From positions 186,001 through 250,000 of the forward strand of contig NZ_JALJWP010000001.1 in the NCBI RefSeq assembly GCF_024169245.1: DNA of 64,000 nucleotides, in the 5' to 3' direction. The first letter of the stretch is position 1; each line of letters begins with the position of its first letter. This stretch comes from Pseudomonas koreensis (GTDB lineage: Bacteria > Pseudomonadota > Gammaproteobacteria > Pseudomonadales > Pseudomonadaceae). The translations under genes were made by a program, and so were the position numbers. Below the pieces are notes generated by a model. It made no database searches, was not told the origin of the DNA, and saw only the letters and a list, made by a program, of their open reading frames with translations. Shown one piece after another: positions 23,441 through 32,200 of the stretch.

Positions 23441-23459
23441 GGGAAAAACCTCAGCGCAC

Positions 23460-23493
23460 AAAAAAGGGCCTGCAATCGCAGGCCCTTTTTTTT
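23460..23493. terminator. Bidirectional terminator between the regulator and zapE
   Basis: GGGCCTGC/GCAGGCCC stem with a 4-nt loop, flanked by A and T tracts on both sides; it can serve both convergent genes. Confidence 0.85.
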
Positions 23494-23506
23494 ACCGAAA
23501 TTCCGC

Positions 23507-24601
23507 TTAAGGCTTGTGCGCCCGCGACAGAAACTCGTGGGATTGCATCTCCAGCAGGCGGCTCAGCGTGCGCTGGAACTCGAAGGTCAGGCGTCCGCCG
23601 GTGTACAGATCCTTCAGCTCGACTTCGGCAGAAATGATCAGTTTGACGTTGCGGTCGTAGAACTCGTCGACCATGTTGATGAAGCGCCGGGCGATGTCGT
23701 CGGTGGTCACGCTCATCTGCTCGACGCCGCTGAGCAGCACGGCGTGGAAGATCTTGCCCAGCTCGATGTAGTCGTTCTGGCTGCGCGGGCCGTCGCACAG
23801 TTCGCGGAAGTCGAACCAGGCCACGTCGTCACAGGTACGTAGCGCACGGATTTCGCGGTTCTCGATGATCAGTACGTCATTTTCGACCGCGGCGGTGCAT
23901 TCCGGCGTCAGTGCCTTGAAGCTTTTGCGCAGGCTTTCGTGGGCGGCTTCGTCGAGCGGATAGTGGAACAGCTCGGCTTGCTCGAGGTGACGCAGACGAT
24001 AATCGACGCCGCTGTCGACGTTGACGATCTCGGTGTTCTGCTTGATCAGCGCAATGGCCGGCAGGAAGCGCGCGCGCTGCAGGCCATCCTTGTACAGACC
24101 GTCCGGCACGATGTTCGAGGTCGCGACCAGGGTCACGCCGTTCTTGAACAGCTCTTCCATCAGCGTGCCGAGGATCATCGCGTCGGTGATGTCGGAGACG
24201 AAGAATTCATCGAAGCAGATAACTCGCGACTCGGCCGCGAAGCGCTTGGCGATGATGGTCAGCGGGTTTTTCTCGCCGCCCAGGGTCTTCATTTCTTCGT
24301 GTACACGCTTCATGAAGCGGTGGAAGTGCGTGCGGGTCTTTTCCTTGAAGGGCAGCGCTTCGAAGAAGGTGTCGACCAGGTAAGTCTTGCCGCGACCGAC
24401 GCCACCCCAGAAATACAGGCCCTTCACGGGCGCCTGATCCTTTTTGCCAAACAGCTTGCCGAGCAGACCCGGCTTGTTCTGGTCGGCGGCGATCAAGTCG
24501 TCGTACAGACGCTGCAAGTGACGCACAGCAGTTTCCTGCGCGGCGTCATGGAAGAAGTCCGGGCGTTTCAGATCAGCTTGATATCGTTCTAGGGGCGTCA
24601 T
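23507..24601 (-). CDS. zapE: AFG1-like ATPase, cell division protein ZapE
   Basis: A 364-residue P-loop ATPase of the AFG1/ZapE family, linked in E. coli to Z-ring stability during constriction. Walker A is GGVGRGKTYLVD (about residues 66-77) and Walker B is VICFDEFFVSD. A conserved sensor-like segment TLVATSNIVPDGLYKDGLQR follows. It is a single gene with its own terminator downstream. The assignment to the family is firm; its role in this organism is inferred. Confidence 0.93.
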   Translation of the reverse strand: MTPLERYQADLKRPDFFHDAAQETAVRHLQRLYDDLIAADQNKPGLLGKLFGKKDQAPVKGLYFWGGVGRGKTYLVDTFFEALPFKEKTRTHFHRFMKRVHEEMKTLGGEKNPLTIIAKRFAAESRVICFDEFFVSDITDAMILGTLMEELFKNGVTLVATSNIVPDGLYKDGLQRARFLPAIALIKQNTEIVNVDSGVDYRLRHLEQAELFHYPLDEAAHESLRKSFKALTPECTAAVENDVLIIENREIRALRTCDDVAWFDFRELCDGPRSQNDYIELGKIFHAVLLSGVEQMSVTTDDIARRFINMVDEFYDRNVKLIISAEVELKDLYTGGRLTFEFQRTLSRLLEMQSHEFLSRAHKP

Positions 24602-24617
24602 AATTCGTTAGCAAGGC

Positions 24618-24652
24618 AACAAAAACGGGCCGTCACTGTAGCGACGGCCCGT
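24618..24652 (-). terminator. Rho-independent terminator after trpS
   Basis: On the minus strand ACGGGCCGTC and GACGGCCCGT form a strong stem followed by TTTTTG, 40 bp after the trpS stop. Confidence 0.8.
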
Positions 24653-24691
24653 GGGAATGGCAATCGGCCCTTGGTCGGGTCGTGCCGCCGG

Positions 24692-26047
24692 TCAGTCTTG
24701 CGCTGGGGTCAGCGCTACGCGCAACGCCTCGATGGCGGCATCTCGCGCTGCAGCATCGGCGAAGGCCGGGCTGTCGCCCACGCACTCACCGGCCAGCCAG
24801 ACGCTGAAGCTCAGGTCATCAGTGCGCACATCCAGCGACTCGCCGGACTGCAACTGTTTGGTCACCTGGCCGGCAGTTTTGCCGTCGGCGAAGTTGCGCG
24901 ACAGCAGCAGTTGTTCGCCATCGGCCGCCAGCAGGCGGAAACGGAAGCTGCCGTCGTCTTCACGGAAGCTGACGAAACGTGCAGCCTTCGCGGCTTTCTT
25001 CTTGGTAGTCGCGGCGACCTGAACCTGCTTGACGAAAGAACGCAGGCCAACGGCTTCGCGCAACTCATTGAGGAACGGCGTGGCAACAGCGCGGGCCTTC
25101 TTCGCACCGATCTGCAGAATGTCTTCCAGGTCCGCCGGACGCTCGATCAACTGGTGATACTTCTCGCGCGCCTCGCCCAGCTCGTTGTCGAGCAACTGGA
25201 ACAGACGATTCTTCGCCTCGCCCCAGCCCAGACCGCCGAGCAGTTCGCTGCGGAATTCGTCAGCCTGCGCCGGGGTAGCGAAGGCCTGGAACAGGGTGAA
25301 CAGGTGCGAGTTGTCCGGATCTTTCGCTTCGCCCGGGGCCTTGGAGTCGGTGACGATCCGCGAGATCGCGTCCTTCATCTCTTTGGCGCTGGAGAACAAC
25401 GGGATGGTGTTGTCGTAGCTCTTCGACATCTTGCGACCGTCGAGGCCCGGCAAGGTCGCCACGCTTTCCTCGATCAGCGCTTCGGGCATCGTGAAAAACT
25501 CTTTGCCCTGACCGAACAGATGGTTGAAGCGCTGGCCGATATCGCGGGCCATTTCTACGTGCTGAATCTGATCGCGACCAACCGGAACCTTGTGCGCGTT
25601 GAACATCAGAATGTCCGCCGCCATCAGTACCGGGTAGCTGTAAAGCCCCATGGTGATACCGGCGTCCGGGTCTTCACCGGTTTCGACGTTCTTGTCCACC
25701 GAGGCCTTGTAAGCGTGCGCGCGGTTGAGCAGGCCCTTGGCGGCGACGCAGGTCAGCAGCCAGGTCAGCTCAGGGATTTCCGGGATGTCGGACTGGCGGT
25801 AGAAGGTCACGCGATCGACGTCGAGGCCACCGGCCAGCCACGTCGCGGCGATTTCCAGACGCGAGCGCTGGATGCGCAGCGGGTCATCGCATTTGATCAG
25901 GGCATGGTAGTCGGCCAGGAAGTAGAACGAATCGGCCTGGCTGTCGCGGCTGGCGAGGATTGCCGGGCGAATCGCGCCAGCGTAGTTGCCCAGATGCGGC
26001 GTGCCGGTGGTGGTGATGCCGGTGAGAATGCGGGTACGGTTGGTCAT
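24692..26047 (-). CDS. trpS: Tryptophan--tRNA ligase with a C-terminal YegP-like extension
   Basis: Class I aminoacyl-tRNA synthetase charging tRNA-Trp. The start at 26047 (MTNRTRILTG) gives 451 residues; the E. coli enzyme has 334. The Rossmann core has the HIGH-type motif TGTPHLGNY and the KMSKS loop GRKMSKSYDN, and ends near residue 345. A Lys/Ala-rich linker (TTKKKAAKAAR) leads to an extra ~94 residues (358-451) with two YegP/DUF1508-like units, beginning DGSFRFRLLAADGEQLLLS and LSFSVWLAGECVGDSP. It is 24 bp downstream of the alpha/beta hydrolase gene, so the two may be co-transcribed. Confidence 0.93.
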   Translation of the reverse strand: MTNRTRILTGITTTGTPHLGNYAGAIRPAILASRDSQADSFYFLADYHALIKCDDPLRIQRSRLEIAATWLAGGLDVDRVTFYRQSDIPEIPELTWLLTCVAAKGLLNRAHAYKASVDKNVETGEDPDAGITMGLYSYPVLMAADILMFNAHKVPVGRDQIQHVEMARDIGQRFNHLFGQGKEFFTMPEALIEESVATLPGLDGRKMSKSYDNTIPLFSSAKEMKDAISRIVTDSKAPGEAKDPDNSHLFTLFQAFATPAQADEFRSELLGGLGWGEAKNRLFQLLDNELGEAREKYHQLIERPADLEDILQIGAKKARAVATPFLNELREAVGLRSFVKQVQVAATTKKKAAKAARFVSFREDDGSFRFRLLAADGEQLLLSRNFADGKTAGQVTKQLQSGESLDVRTDDLSFSVWLAGECVGDSPAFADAAARDAAIEALRVALTPAQD

Positions 26048-26071
26048 GGGTAATCGCTTGTCAGACTGCAA

Positions 26072-26701
26072 TCAATTCGAGAGACGCGGCAGCAACAGAT
26101 CCTTGAGATCGGTCAGCTTGCCGTGAAAAAAGTGTCCGCATTCTGCCACTTTCAGCAGCTCATGGGGGCGCGGGAGTTTGTCGGACCAGTCGTAGACCAG
26201 TTGCGGATCGATGACTTCGTCGGTTTCCGGCTGGATCACGGTCAACGCGCCATGCTGCGGCAGTTGATCCTGCTCGCCCAGGCGCATCACCGCCGGGGCG
26301 ACCATGAACAGGTGTGCAAGCTGCACGCCTTGGGCTTCGAGGCGGCCGCCGAGACTTGCTGCAACAAATCCGCCGAAGGAGAACCCGAACAGGGTCAGCG
26401 GCAGGTCCGGGTGTTTTTCGCGCAGCCATGCGGCGGCGGCCTCGGCGTCGTCGACTTCACCCGTGCCCATGTCGTGCGTGCCCTGGCTGGCGCCGACGCC
26501 GCGATAGTTGAAGCGCAAGGTGATCAGGCCTGCATCGCGCGCGGTGCGCTGCAGGGTCGAGACGACCTTGTTGAGCATGGTGCCGCCCTGCACCGGGTTC
26601 GGATGGCAGATCAGCGCAATGCCGCGCGGCTGCTCGTTATCCAGGTACAGGGATTCCAGTTGACCCACCGGGCCGTCAATCACTACAGGGGTTTCACGCA
26701 T
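26072..26701 (-). CDS. Alpha/beta hydrolase, YqiA/Fob-like family
   Basis: A 209-residue serine-hydrolase-fold protein starting MRETPVVIDGPVG. The nucleophile elbow is GFSFGGFVA, preceded by the oxyanion region CHPNPVQGGTMLNK and RFNYRGVGASQG; the catalytic histidine is probably in ECGHFFHGKL and the acid in QPETDEVIDP. Proteins of this type are annotated as alpha/beta hydrolases with unknown substrate. The frame continues upstream to 26854, but that part overlaps the divergent gene and looks non-coding. A TTG at 26707 with GGAG 8 nt before it is an alternative start. Confidence 0.85.
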   Translation of the reverse strand: MRETPVVIDGPVGQLESLYLDNEQPRGIALICHPNPVQGGTMLNKVVSTLQRTARDAGLITLRFNYRGVGASQGTHDMGTGEVDDAEAAAAWLREKHPDLPLTLFGFSFGGFVAASLGGRLEAQGVQLAHLFMVAPAVMRLGEQDQLPQHGALTVIQPETDEVIDPQLVYDWSDKLPRPHELLKVAECGHFFHGKLTDLKDLLLPRLSN

Positions 26702-26845
26702 CAGCAAGGGAGGAACTCCGTGACCTCGAATCGGGTCGACTCGTCTAGCAAATTGTCTGTGCCAATCTATTGCGAGTGAATCGCGGTATACAGCGCAGGT
26801 TCGAGCCGTTAACGTAAAGCAAAGCCGTTTATAGAGGAAGGACTC

Positions 26846-27280
26846 GTGGAACACTCGCTCTTAGTTTGGTTGTTACCGACTCTTGCCCTGGTTGTGGGTG
26901 TCGCCATTGGATTCCTGATCGCGCGCGTTGCGCCGAACGCCGCACCGAGCCGCACGCAGCGTCAACTGGATGATATCCAGGAGCGTTTCGACAGTTACCA
27001 GAACGAAGTAGTCACGCACTTCAACAGCACCGCGATGCTGGTCAAAAAGCTGACCCAGAGCTATCAGGAAGTGCAGGATCATCTCGCCGAGGGCGCCAAT
27101 CGTCTGGCCCTGGACGAGCAGACCCGCCAGCGCCTGATCGCCGCCCTGCACGCCGACGCGGCGCAGGCTCCACGCGAACGCCTGACGCCACCGCGCGATC
27201 AGGAACCCCCGCGTGACTACGCGCCGAAGAATCCCAACTCACCGGGCATGCTCGATGAGCATTACGGGTTGAAGAAGTAA
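26846..27280 (+). CDS. DUF1043 (YhcB/ZapG-like) inner-membrane protein
   Basis: A 144-residue protein starting at GTG with AGAGGAAG upstream. One N-terminal membrane span (about residues 5-26, WLLPTLALVVGVAIGFLIA) precedes a coiled-coil cytoplasmic part (QRQLDDIQERFDSYQNEVVTHFN) and a proline-rich tail. E. coli YhcB/ZapG coordinates envelope growth and division. Length, topology and the conserved YQ...V.HF motif support the family. It is divergent from the hydrolase gene and has its own terminator. Confidence 0.88.
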   Translation: MEHSLLVWLLPTLALVVGVAIGFLIARVAPNAAPSRTQRQLDDIQERFDSYQNEVVTHFNSTAMLVKKLTQSYQEVQDHLAEGANRLALDEQTRQRLIAALHADAAQAPRERLTPPRDQEPPRDYAPKNPNSPGMLDEHYGLKK

Positions 27281-27299
27281 GCAGTCTTCGCTGCAAACA

Positions 27300-27338
27300 A
27301 AAAGCCCCCGGACAGTGATGTGTCCGGGGGCTTTTTTG
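27300..27338 (+). terminator. Terminator after the zapG-like gene
   Basis: AAGCCCCCGGACA and TGTCCGGGGGCTT form a long stem followed by TTTTT. Confidence 0.9.
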
Positions 27339-27372
27339 TATCTGCAATCTTTTCGCTTCCCTTGCCGACCTC

Positions 27373-27437
27373 TTCGCGAGCAGGCTCGCTCCCACAGGGG
27401 AATGCATTTCAATTGTGGGAGCGAGCCTGCTCGCGAA
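27373..27437. repeat. Paired REP element, family B
   Basis: TTCGCGAGCAGGCTCGCTCC and its reverse complement face each other between two convergent genes. Confidence 0.85.
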
Positions 27438-27455
27438 AGGGCCGCTACAGGCGAC

Positions 27456-27489
27456 ACAAAAAAAAGCCCGATCACAAGACCGGGCATTT
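27456..27489 (-). terminator. Terminator after the OmpA-family lipoprotein gene
   Basis: On the minus strand GCCCGGTCTTGTGATCGGGC is followed by eight T. Confidence 0.75.
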
Positions 27490-27506
27490 TTCATCAGGGC
27501 AATCGC

Positions 27507-28241
27507 TTACGGATACTGCTGCACCGTACCCGGCTGTTGCTGTTGACCGCCATACTGCTGGCCCGGAATCGCCTTCAGGTTGACCTCGACCCGGCGGTTC
27601 TGCGCGCGGCCGTTGACGTCGCCGTTGCTGGCAATCGGGTTATCCGGGCCGGCGCCACGTGCCGACAGGTTGGCACCGCTGACGCCTTGCGAGGTCAGGT
27701 AGGTTGCCACGCTCTGCGCACGACGCTGGGACAGGTCCATGTTGTGCTGGCGGCTGCCGGTGCTGTCGGTGTAGCCGACGATTTCGATCTGGTTCTGGTT
27801 GAATTCTTTCAGCGAGCTGGCGAGGTTGTTCAGCGGTTGATAGAAGCTGGACGCGATGTTCGCCGAATCGGTGGCAAAAGTGATGTTGCCCGGCATGATC
27901 AGCTTGATCTGATCGCCCTGACGCTGCACTTCAACACCTGTGTTGGCCATGCTCGCGCGCAGTTTCTTTTCCTGCTGGTCGGCGTAGTACCCGTAGCCGG
28001 CAGCGGATGCACCGACGACAGCAGCGCCGATCAAGGCGCCCTTGCCACGGTTGTCGTGACCGATGGCGGCGCCGGCGAGTGCACCGGCCAGCGCACCGAG
28101 GCCACCGTATTTGGCGGTTTTGCTCATGCCTTGCGAGCCACCGTCGGCCTGACCCTGATTGTCATACGGGTTAGGTGAGGCGCAGCCGGACAGCACGGCC
28201 ACGGCAGTAGCGACAATAATCAAACGACGCGTGGTGAACAT
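27507..28241 (-). CDS. OmpA-family lipoprotein with glycine-zipper region
   Basis: A 244-residue outer-membrane lipoprotein starting MFTTRRLIIVATAVAVLSGC (lipobox LSGC). A glycine/alanine-rich stretch, GLGALAGALAGAAIGHDNRGKGALIGAAVVG (given here in two parts: residues 48-60 and 61-80), resembles glycine-zipper segments. A C-terminal OmpA-like peptidoglycan-binding domain follows from about residue 110, with VGYTDSTGS and the LSQRRAQSVATYL helix and NRRVEVNL. It resembles YiaD-type proteins. The ATG at 28241 has AGGAG 7 nt upstream; the frame extends to 28283 without support. Confidence 0.88.
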   Translation of the reverse strand: MFTTRRLIIVATAVAVLSGCASPNPYDNQGQADGGSQGMSKTAKYGGLGALAGALAGAAIGHDNRGKGALIGAAVVGASAAGYGYYADQQEKKLRASMANTGVEVQRQGDQIKLIMPGNITFATDSANIASSFYQPLNNLASSLKEFNQNQIEIVGYTDSTGSRQHNMDLSQRRAQSVATYLTSQGVSGANLSARGAGPDNPIASNGDVNGRAQNRRVEVNLKAIPGQQYGGQQQQPGTVQQYP

Positions 28242-28361
28242 GGAGAGCTCCTGATTTTTTGCATTCTGTGGTGCAGCGGCCATTGATCAACTAATGGACC
28301 TGCGCCGGCGTTGGATCATGACAATGCCTGAAAATTCCGCCCGCCGTTTGTGACAAAAAAT

Positions 28362-29006
28362 TCAGGCACGCACAAACGGATTCTCGCGCATCTCATCACC
28401 CAGACGCGTGTCCGGGCCGTGCCCGGTGACAACCGTCGCGTCTTCGTCCAGCGTGTACAGCCGCTGCTTGATCGAACGCACGATGGTCGCCTGATCGCCG
28501 CCCCACAAATCCGTACGCCCTACCCCGCGACGAAACAACGTGTCGCCGGCTATCAACAGCTTAGCCTCGGAAAACCAAAAGCTCATGGAACCGGGTGTAT
28601 GTCCGGGCGTATGCAATGCCACACCGCAGCCGCAAGCCAACTCTTCATCGTCGCTCAACCAGCGGTCCGGTGATGGCACGGGCGTGTAAGGCACGCCGAA
28701 CATCTGGCATTGCATCTCCAGATTGTCCCAGAGGAACTGGTCTTCCTTGTGCAGATGCAAAGTGGCGCCGGTCTTCTCCTTCATTTGGCCGGAAGCCAGG
28801 AAGTGATCGAGATGGGCGTGGGTGTGGATGATGCTAACGACTTTCAGACCATGAGCGTCGAGGCGCGCCATGATCAGGTCAGGGTTGCCTCCGGGATCGA
28901 CGACGATGGCTTTTTTTGTGAGTGCGTCGCCGATGATGGTGCAGTTGCACTGAAGCGGGCCGACCGGGAAGGTTTCACGGATCAGCGCTGGCGTGGCGGC
29001 GTGCAT
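28362..29006 (-). CDS. Metallo-beta-lactamase-fold hydrolase (glyoxalase II-like)
   Basis: A 214-residue metal-dependent hydrolase. The HxHxDH zinc motif is HTHAHLDHF, the third histidine is in HTPGHTPGS, the bridging Asp is in LIAGDTLFRRGVGRTDL and the last His in VTGHGPDTRLG. It resembles YcbL-type glyoxalase II proteins that cleave glutathione thioesters, and lacks the C-terminal helical domain of classical GloB. ATG 29006 is preceded by AGGAG; the frame upstream to 29084 is probably not translated. It is divergent from the protease gene. Confidence 0.87.
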   Translation of the reverse strand: MHAATPALIRETFPVGPLQCNCTIIGDALTKKAIVVDPGGNPDLIMARLDAHGLKVVSIIHTHAHLDHFLASGQMKEKTGATLHLHKEDQFLWDNLEMQCQMFGVPYTPVPSPDRWLSDDEELACGCGVALHTPGHTPGSMSFWFSEAKLLIAGDTLFRRGVGRTDLWGGDQATIVRSIKQRLYTLDEDATVVTGHGPDTRLGDEMRENPFVRA

Positions 29007-29220
29007 GGGAACTCCTGCAAGGTATTGGATTGTTCGCAGGATACGTTTGCCGACCTCAGGATTCCATGCCACCAGCCGATACATCGTTGCTGGGTGCCAC
29101 GCGTCGGCCAGTCAAAAAAAATAGTGTCAATATGATGTCACGCGTAACGTTTTTGTTGCAAAATCGCCCTCTGTAGCGGCCACATCCAGGATAGGCCGCA
29201 GCCCTTCCAGGAAAATCCGC

Positions 29221-32200
29221 ATGCCACGCCCGACTCAATCAACCGACAGTACTTCTTCATCGTTGACCGGCAATACCCTCGTCAACAGTCTGATTTCCGG
29301 TACTCAATGGGAAAGCACCAAGTGGTATGACAAGAGTGCCCCCACCGAGTTGACCTTCAGCTTCATCAACCCGGTTTCTTCGTATTTCGCGACCAATTAC
29401 AGCGCGGATAACGAATACAACGCGGTTTTCGCTCTGACCGCTAACCAGCAGGTTGCCGTTATCAGTGCCCTGGCTGCGTGGAGCGCCGTGGCGAACATCA
29501 AGTTCAGCCAGACCACCGACACCATCACCAACGTCGGCGATCTGCGCTTCGGCGGATATTCTCTGATGGAGAGCGGGACCGTGGCCTGGGCCTATCTGCC
29601 CGGCATCACGCCCAAGTCCGGTGACGTCTGGATCGGCCCCGAGACCAACCAGGCCAATCCGGTTCAAGGCTCCTACGATTACCTGACCTTCGTTCACGAA
29701 ACCGGTCATGCCGTCGGCCTCAAGCATCCGTTCGCCGCCAGCCCGACCAACAGCACCGTGCTGGACGCAACGCTGGACGACGTTCGCTACACGGTCATGA
29801 GTTACAACGACTCATACTCCTATCAGCCAACGACCCCAATGTTGCTGGATATCCTCGCCATCCAGAGTCTGTATGGCGCCAACACCTTATGGCAGGCCGG
29901 TAACACCACGTATTCCTGGGCGAGCAATCAATCGGTTTTTGAAACCATTTGGGACGCCGGCGGCGTTGACACTATCGACGCCACCAACCAGTTGAACGCC
30001 GTGCGTATCAACCTCAACGAGGGTGCCTTCAGTCAGATCGGCAAGGCCTTCCTCGATATCAAGACCATGACCGCCTTCAACGAAGGCCTAGCCATCGCCT
30101 ACGGCGCGAAGATTGAAAATGCCGTCGGCAGTGACAACGATGACAGCCTGATCGGCAACGCCCTGGACAACATCCTCAACGGCAGGGGCGGCGCGGACAC
30201 CATGATGGGCGGTACCGGTAACGACACCTATTTCGTCGACAACATCGGCGACACCGTCATTGAGACAAGCACCCTGCCGAGCGAAATCGACACGGTGCTC
30301 AGTTATATCGATTACACGCTGACCGCGAACGTCGAAAACCTCACGATGATGGGCACCGGCAACCTCACGGCTACCGGCAATGCCTTGAACAACGTCATCA
30401 CCGGTAACTGGGGGCAGAACACCCTGGACGGTGGCGCCGGCGCCGACACCTTGATCGGTGGCGGTGGTAACGACACTTACATCGTTGACAATGCCGGCGA
30501 CATCGTCGTTGAAAACAACGAAGTGGGTGGCGGGATCGACACCGTCAAATCGTCGGTCAACTACAGCCTGGGCGCGAACGTCGAGAACATTGAGTTGACC
30601 GGCACGGCCAGCCTGAATGCCAACGGTAACGCGCTGAACAACGTGATGACCGGCAACAGCGGCAACAATGTGCTCAACGGCGGCGCAGGTGTGGACACCA
30701 TGATCGGCGGTGGTGGTGATGACACCTACTACCTCGATCAGGCCGCTGAACTGGGACTGATTCAGGAAAACGCCAGCGAGGGTAACGACACCCTGCGCGT
30801 CTACTACAACGCCACGGCTTCGAATTCCATTGTCGACCTCAACCAGAGCAACCTCACCAACGTTGAAAACGTCTGGCTGATGGGCACTGGCACCTACACC
30901 GTGCAAGGCAACGCTCAGGACAACTACCTGCTCGGCGGCGCTGGCAGCGACAACCTGAACGGCGGCGCCGGCAACGACCGTCTGGATGGCGCAGCCGGTG
31001 CAGATACGCTGGCCGGCGGCACCGGCGACGACACTTACGTGATCGACAACGCCGGTGACGTCATCATCGAAGGCGTCGGCGAAGGCCACGACCGCGTATT
31101 GAGCAACATCGGTTACACCATGTCAGCCAACATCGAAGATGGCCAGTTGCTGGGCACCAGCGACCTGTTCCTGGTCGGTAACGGCCTGGACAACGTGCTG
31201 ACCGGTAACAGCGGCAACAACATCATTAACGGCCAGGAAGGCGCCGACATCATGGCCGGCGGTGCCGGCAACGACACCTACTTCGTCGACAACCTCGGTG
31301 ATGTGATCATCGAAAACGGCACCTCGCTGACCGAGATCGACACGGTGCTGTCGTCACTCGCCAACTACACCTTGGGCGCAAACCTGGAAAACCTGACCCT
31401 GCGCTTCGCCGACAATATCAACGGCACCGGCAACGCGCTGAACAACGTCATCACGGGCAACGCTGGCAACAACATTCTGGATGGCGGCGCGGGTGCCGAC
31501 CGGATGATCGGCGGCTTGGGCAACGACACCTACGTGGTCGATAACGTCGGCGATGTGGTGGTCGAGACCAGCACACTGGCCAACGAAATCGACACCGTTC
31601 GCTCCTCGATCAACTACAGCCTGGGCGCCAATCTGGAAAACATCGTGTTGACCGGTACGGCCAACCTCAATGCCAACGGCAACACTCTCAACAACGTGAT
31701 GACCGGTAACAGCGGCAACAACGTGCTCAACGGTGGCGCCGGGTTGGACACCATGATCGGTGGCGACGGTGACGACACCTACTACCTCGACCAAAGCGGC
31801 GAGCTGGCACTGATCCAGGAAAATGCCAACGAAGGCAGCGACACCCTGCGCATCTACTACAACGCCACCCCGATGACCAACTTCGTCAACCTGAACCTGG
31901 GCAATCTGACCAACGTCGAGAACGTCTGGCTGATGGGAACCGGCGGCTATAACGTGCAAGGCAACAGTCTGAACAACTACCTGCTCGGCAGCGCCTCGGC
32001 GGACACGCTGCAGGGCGGTGCCGGCAACGACCGTCTGGATGGCGCGGCCGGTGCTGACACATTGATCGGCGGCAGCGGTGACGACACCTATGTCATCGAC
32101 AATGCCGGCGACGTGGTCATCGAGCTGGGCGGCGAAGGCCGTGACCTTGTCCTGAGCAACGTCGGTTACACCCTGACAGCCAACATCGAAGATGGCCAAT

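Noticed and set aside
27042..27494. 150-residue minus-strand frame across the terminator and REP region
   Set aside because: Formed by REP arms and antisense of the zapG-like gene; no coding signal.
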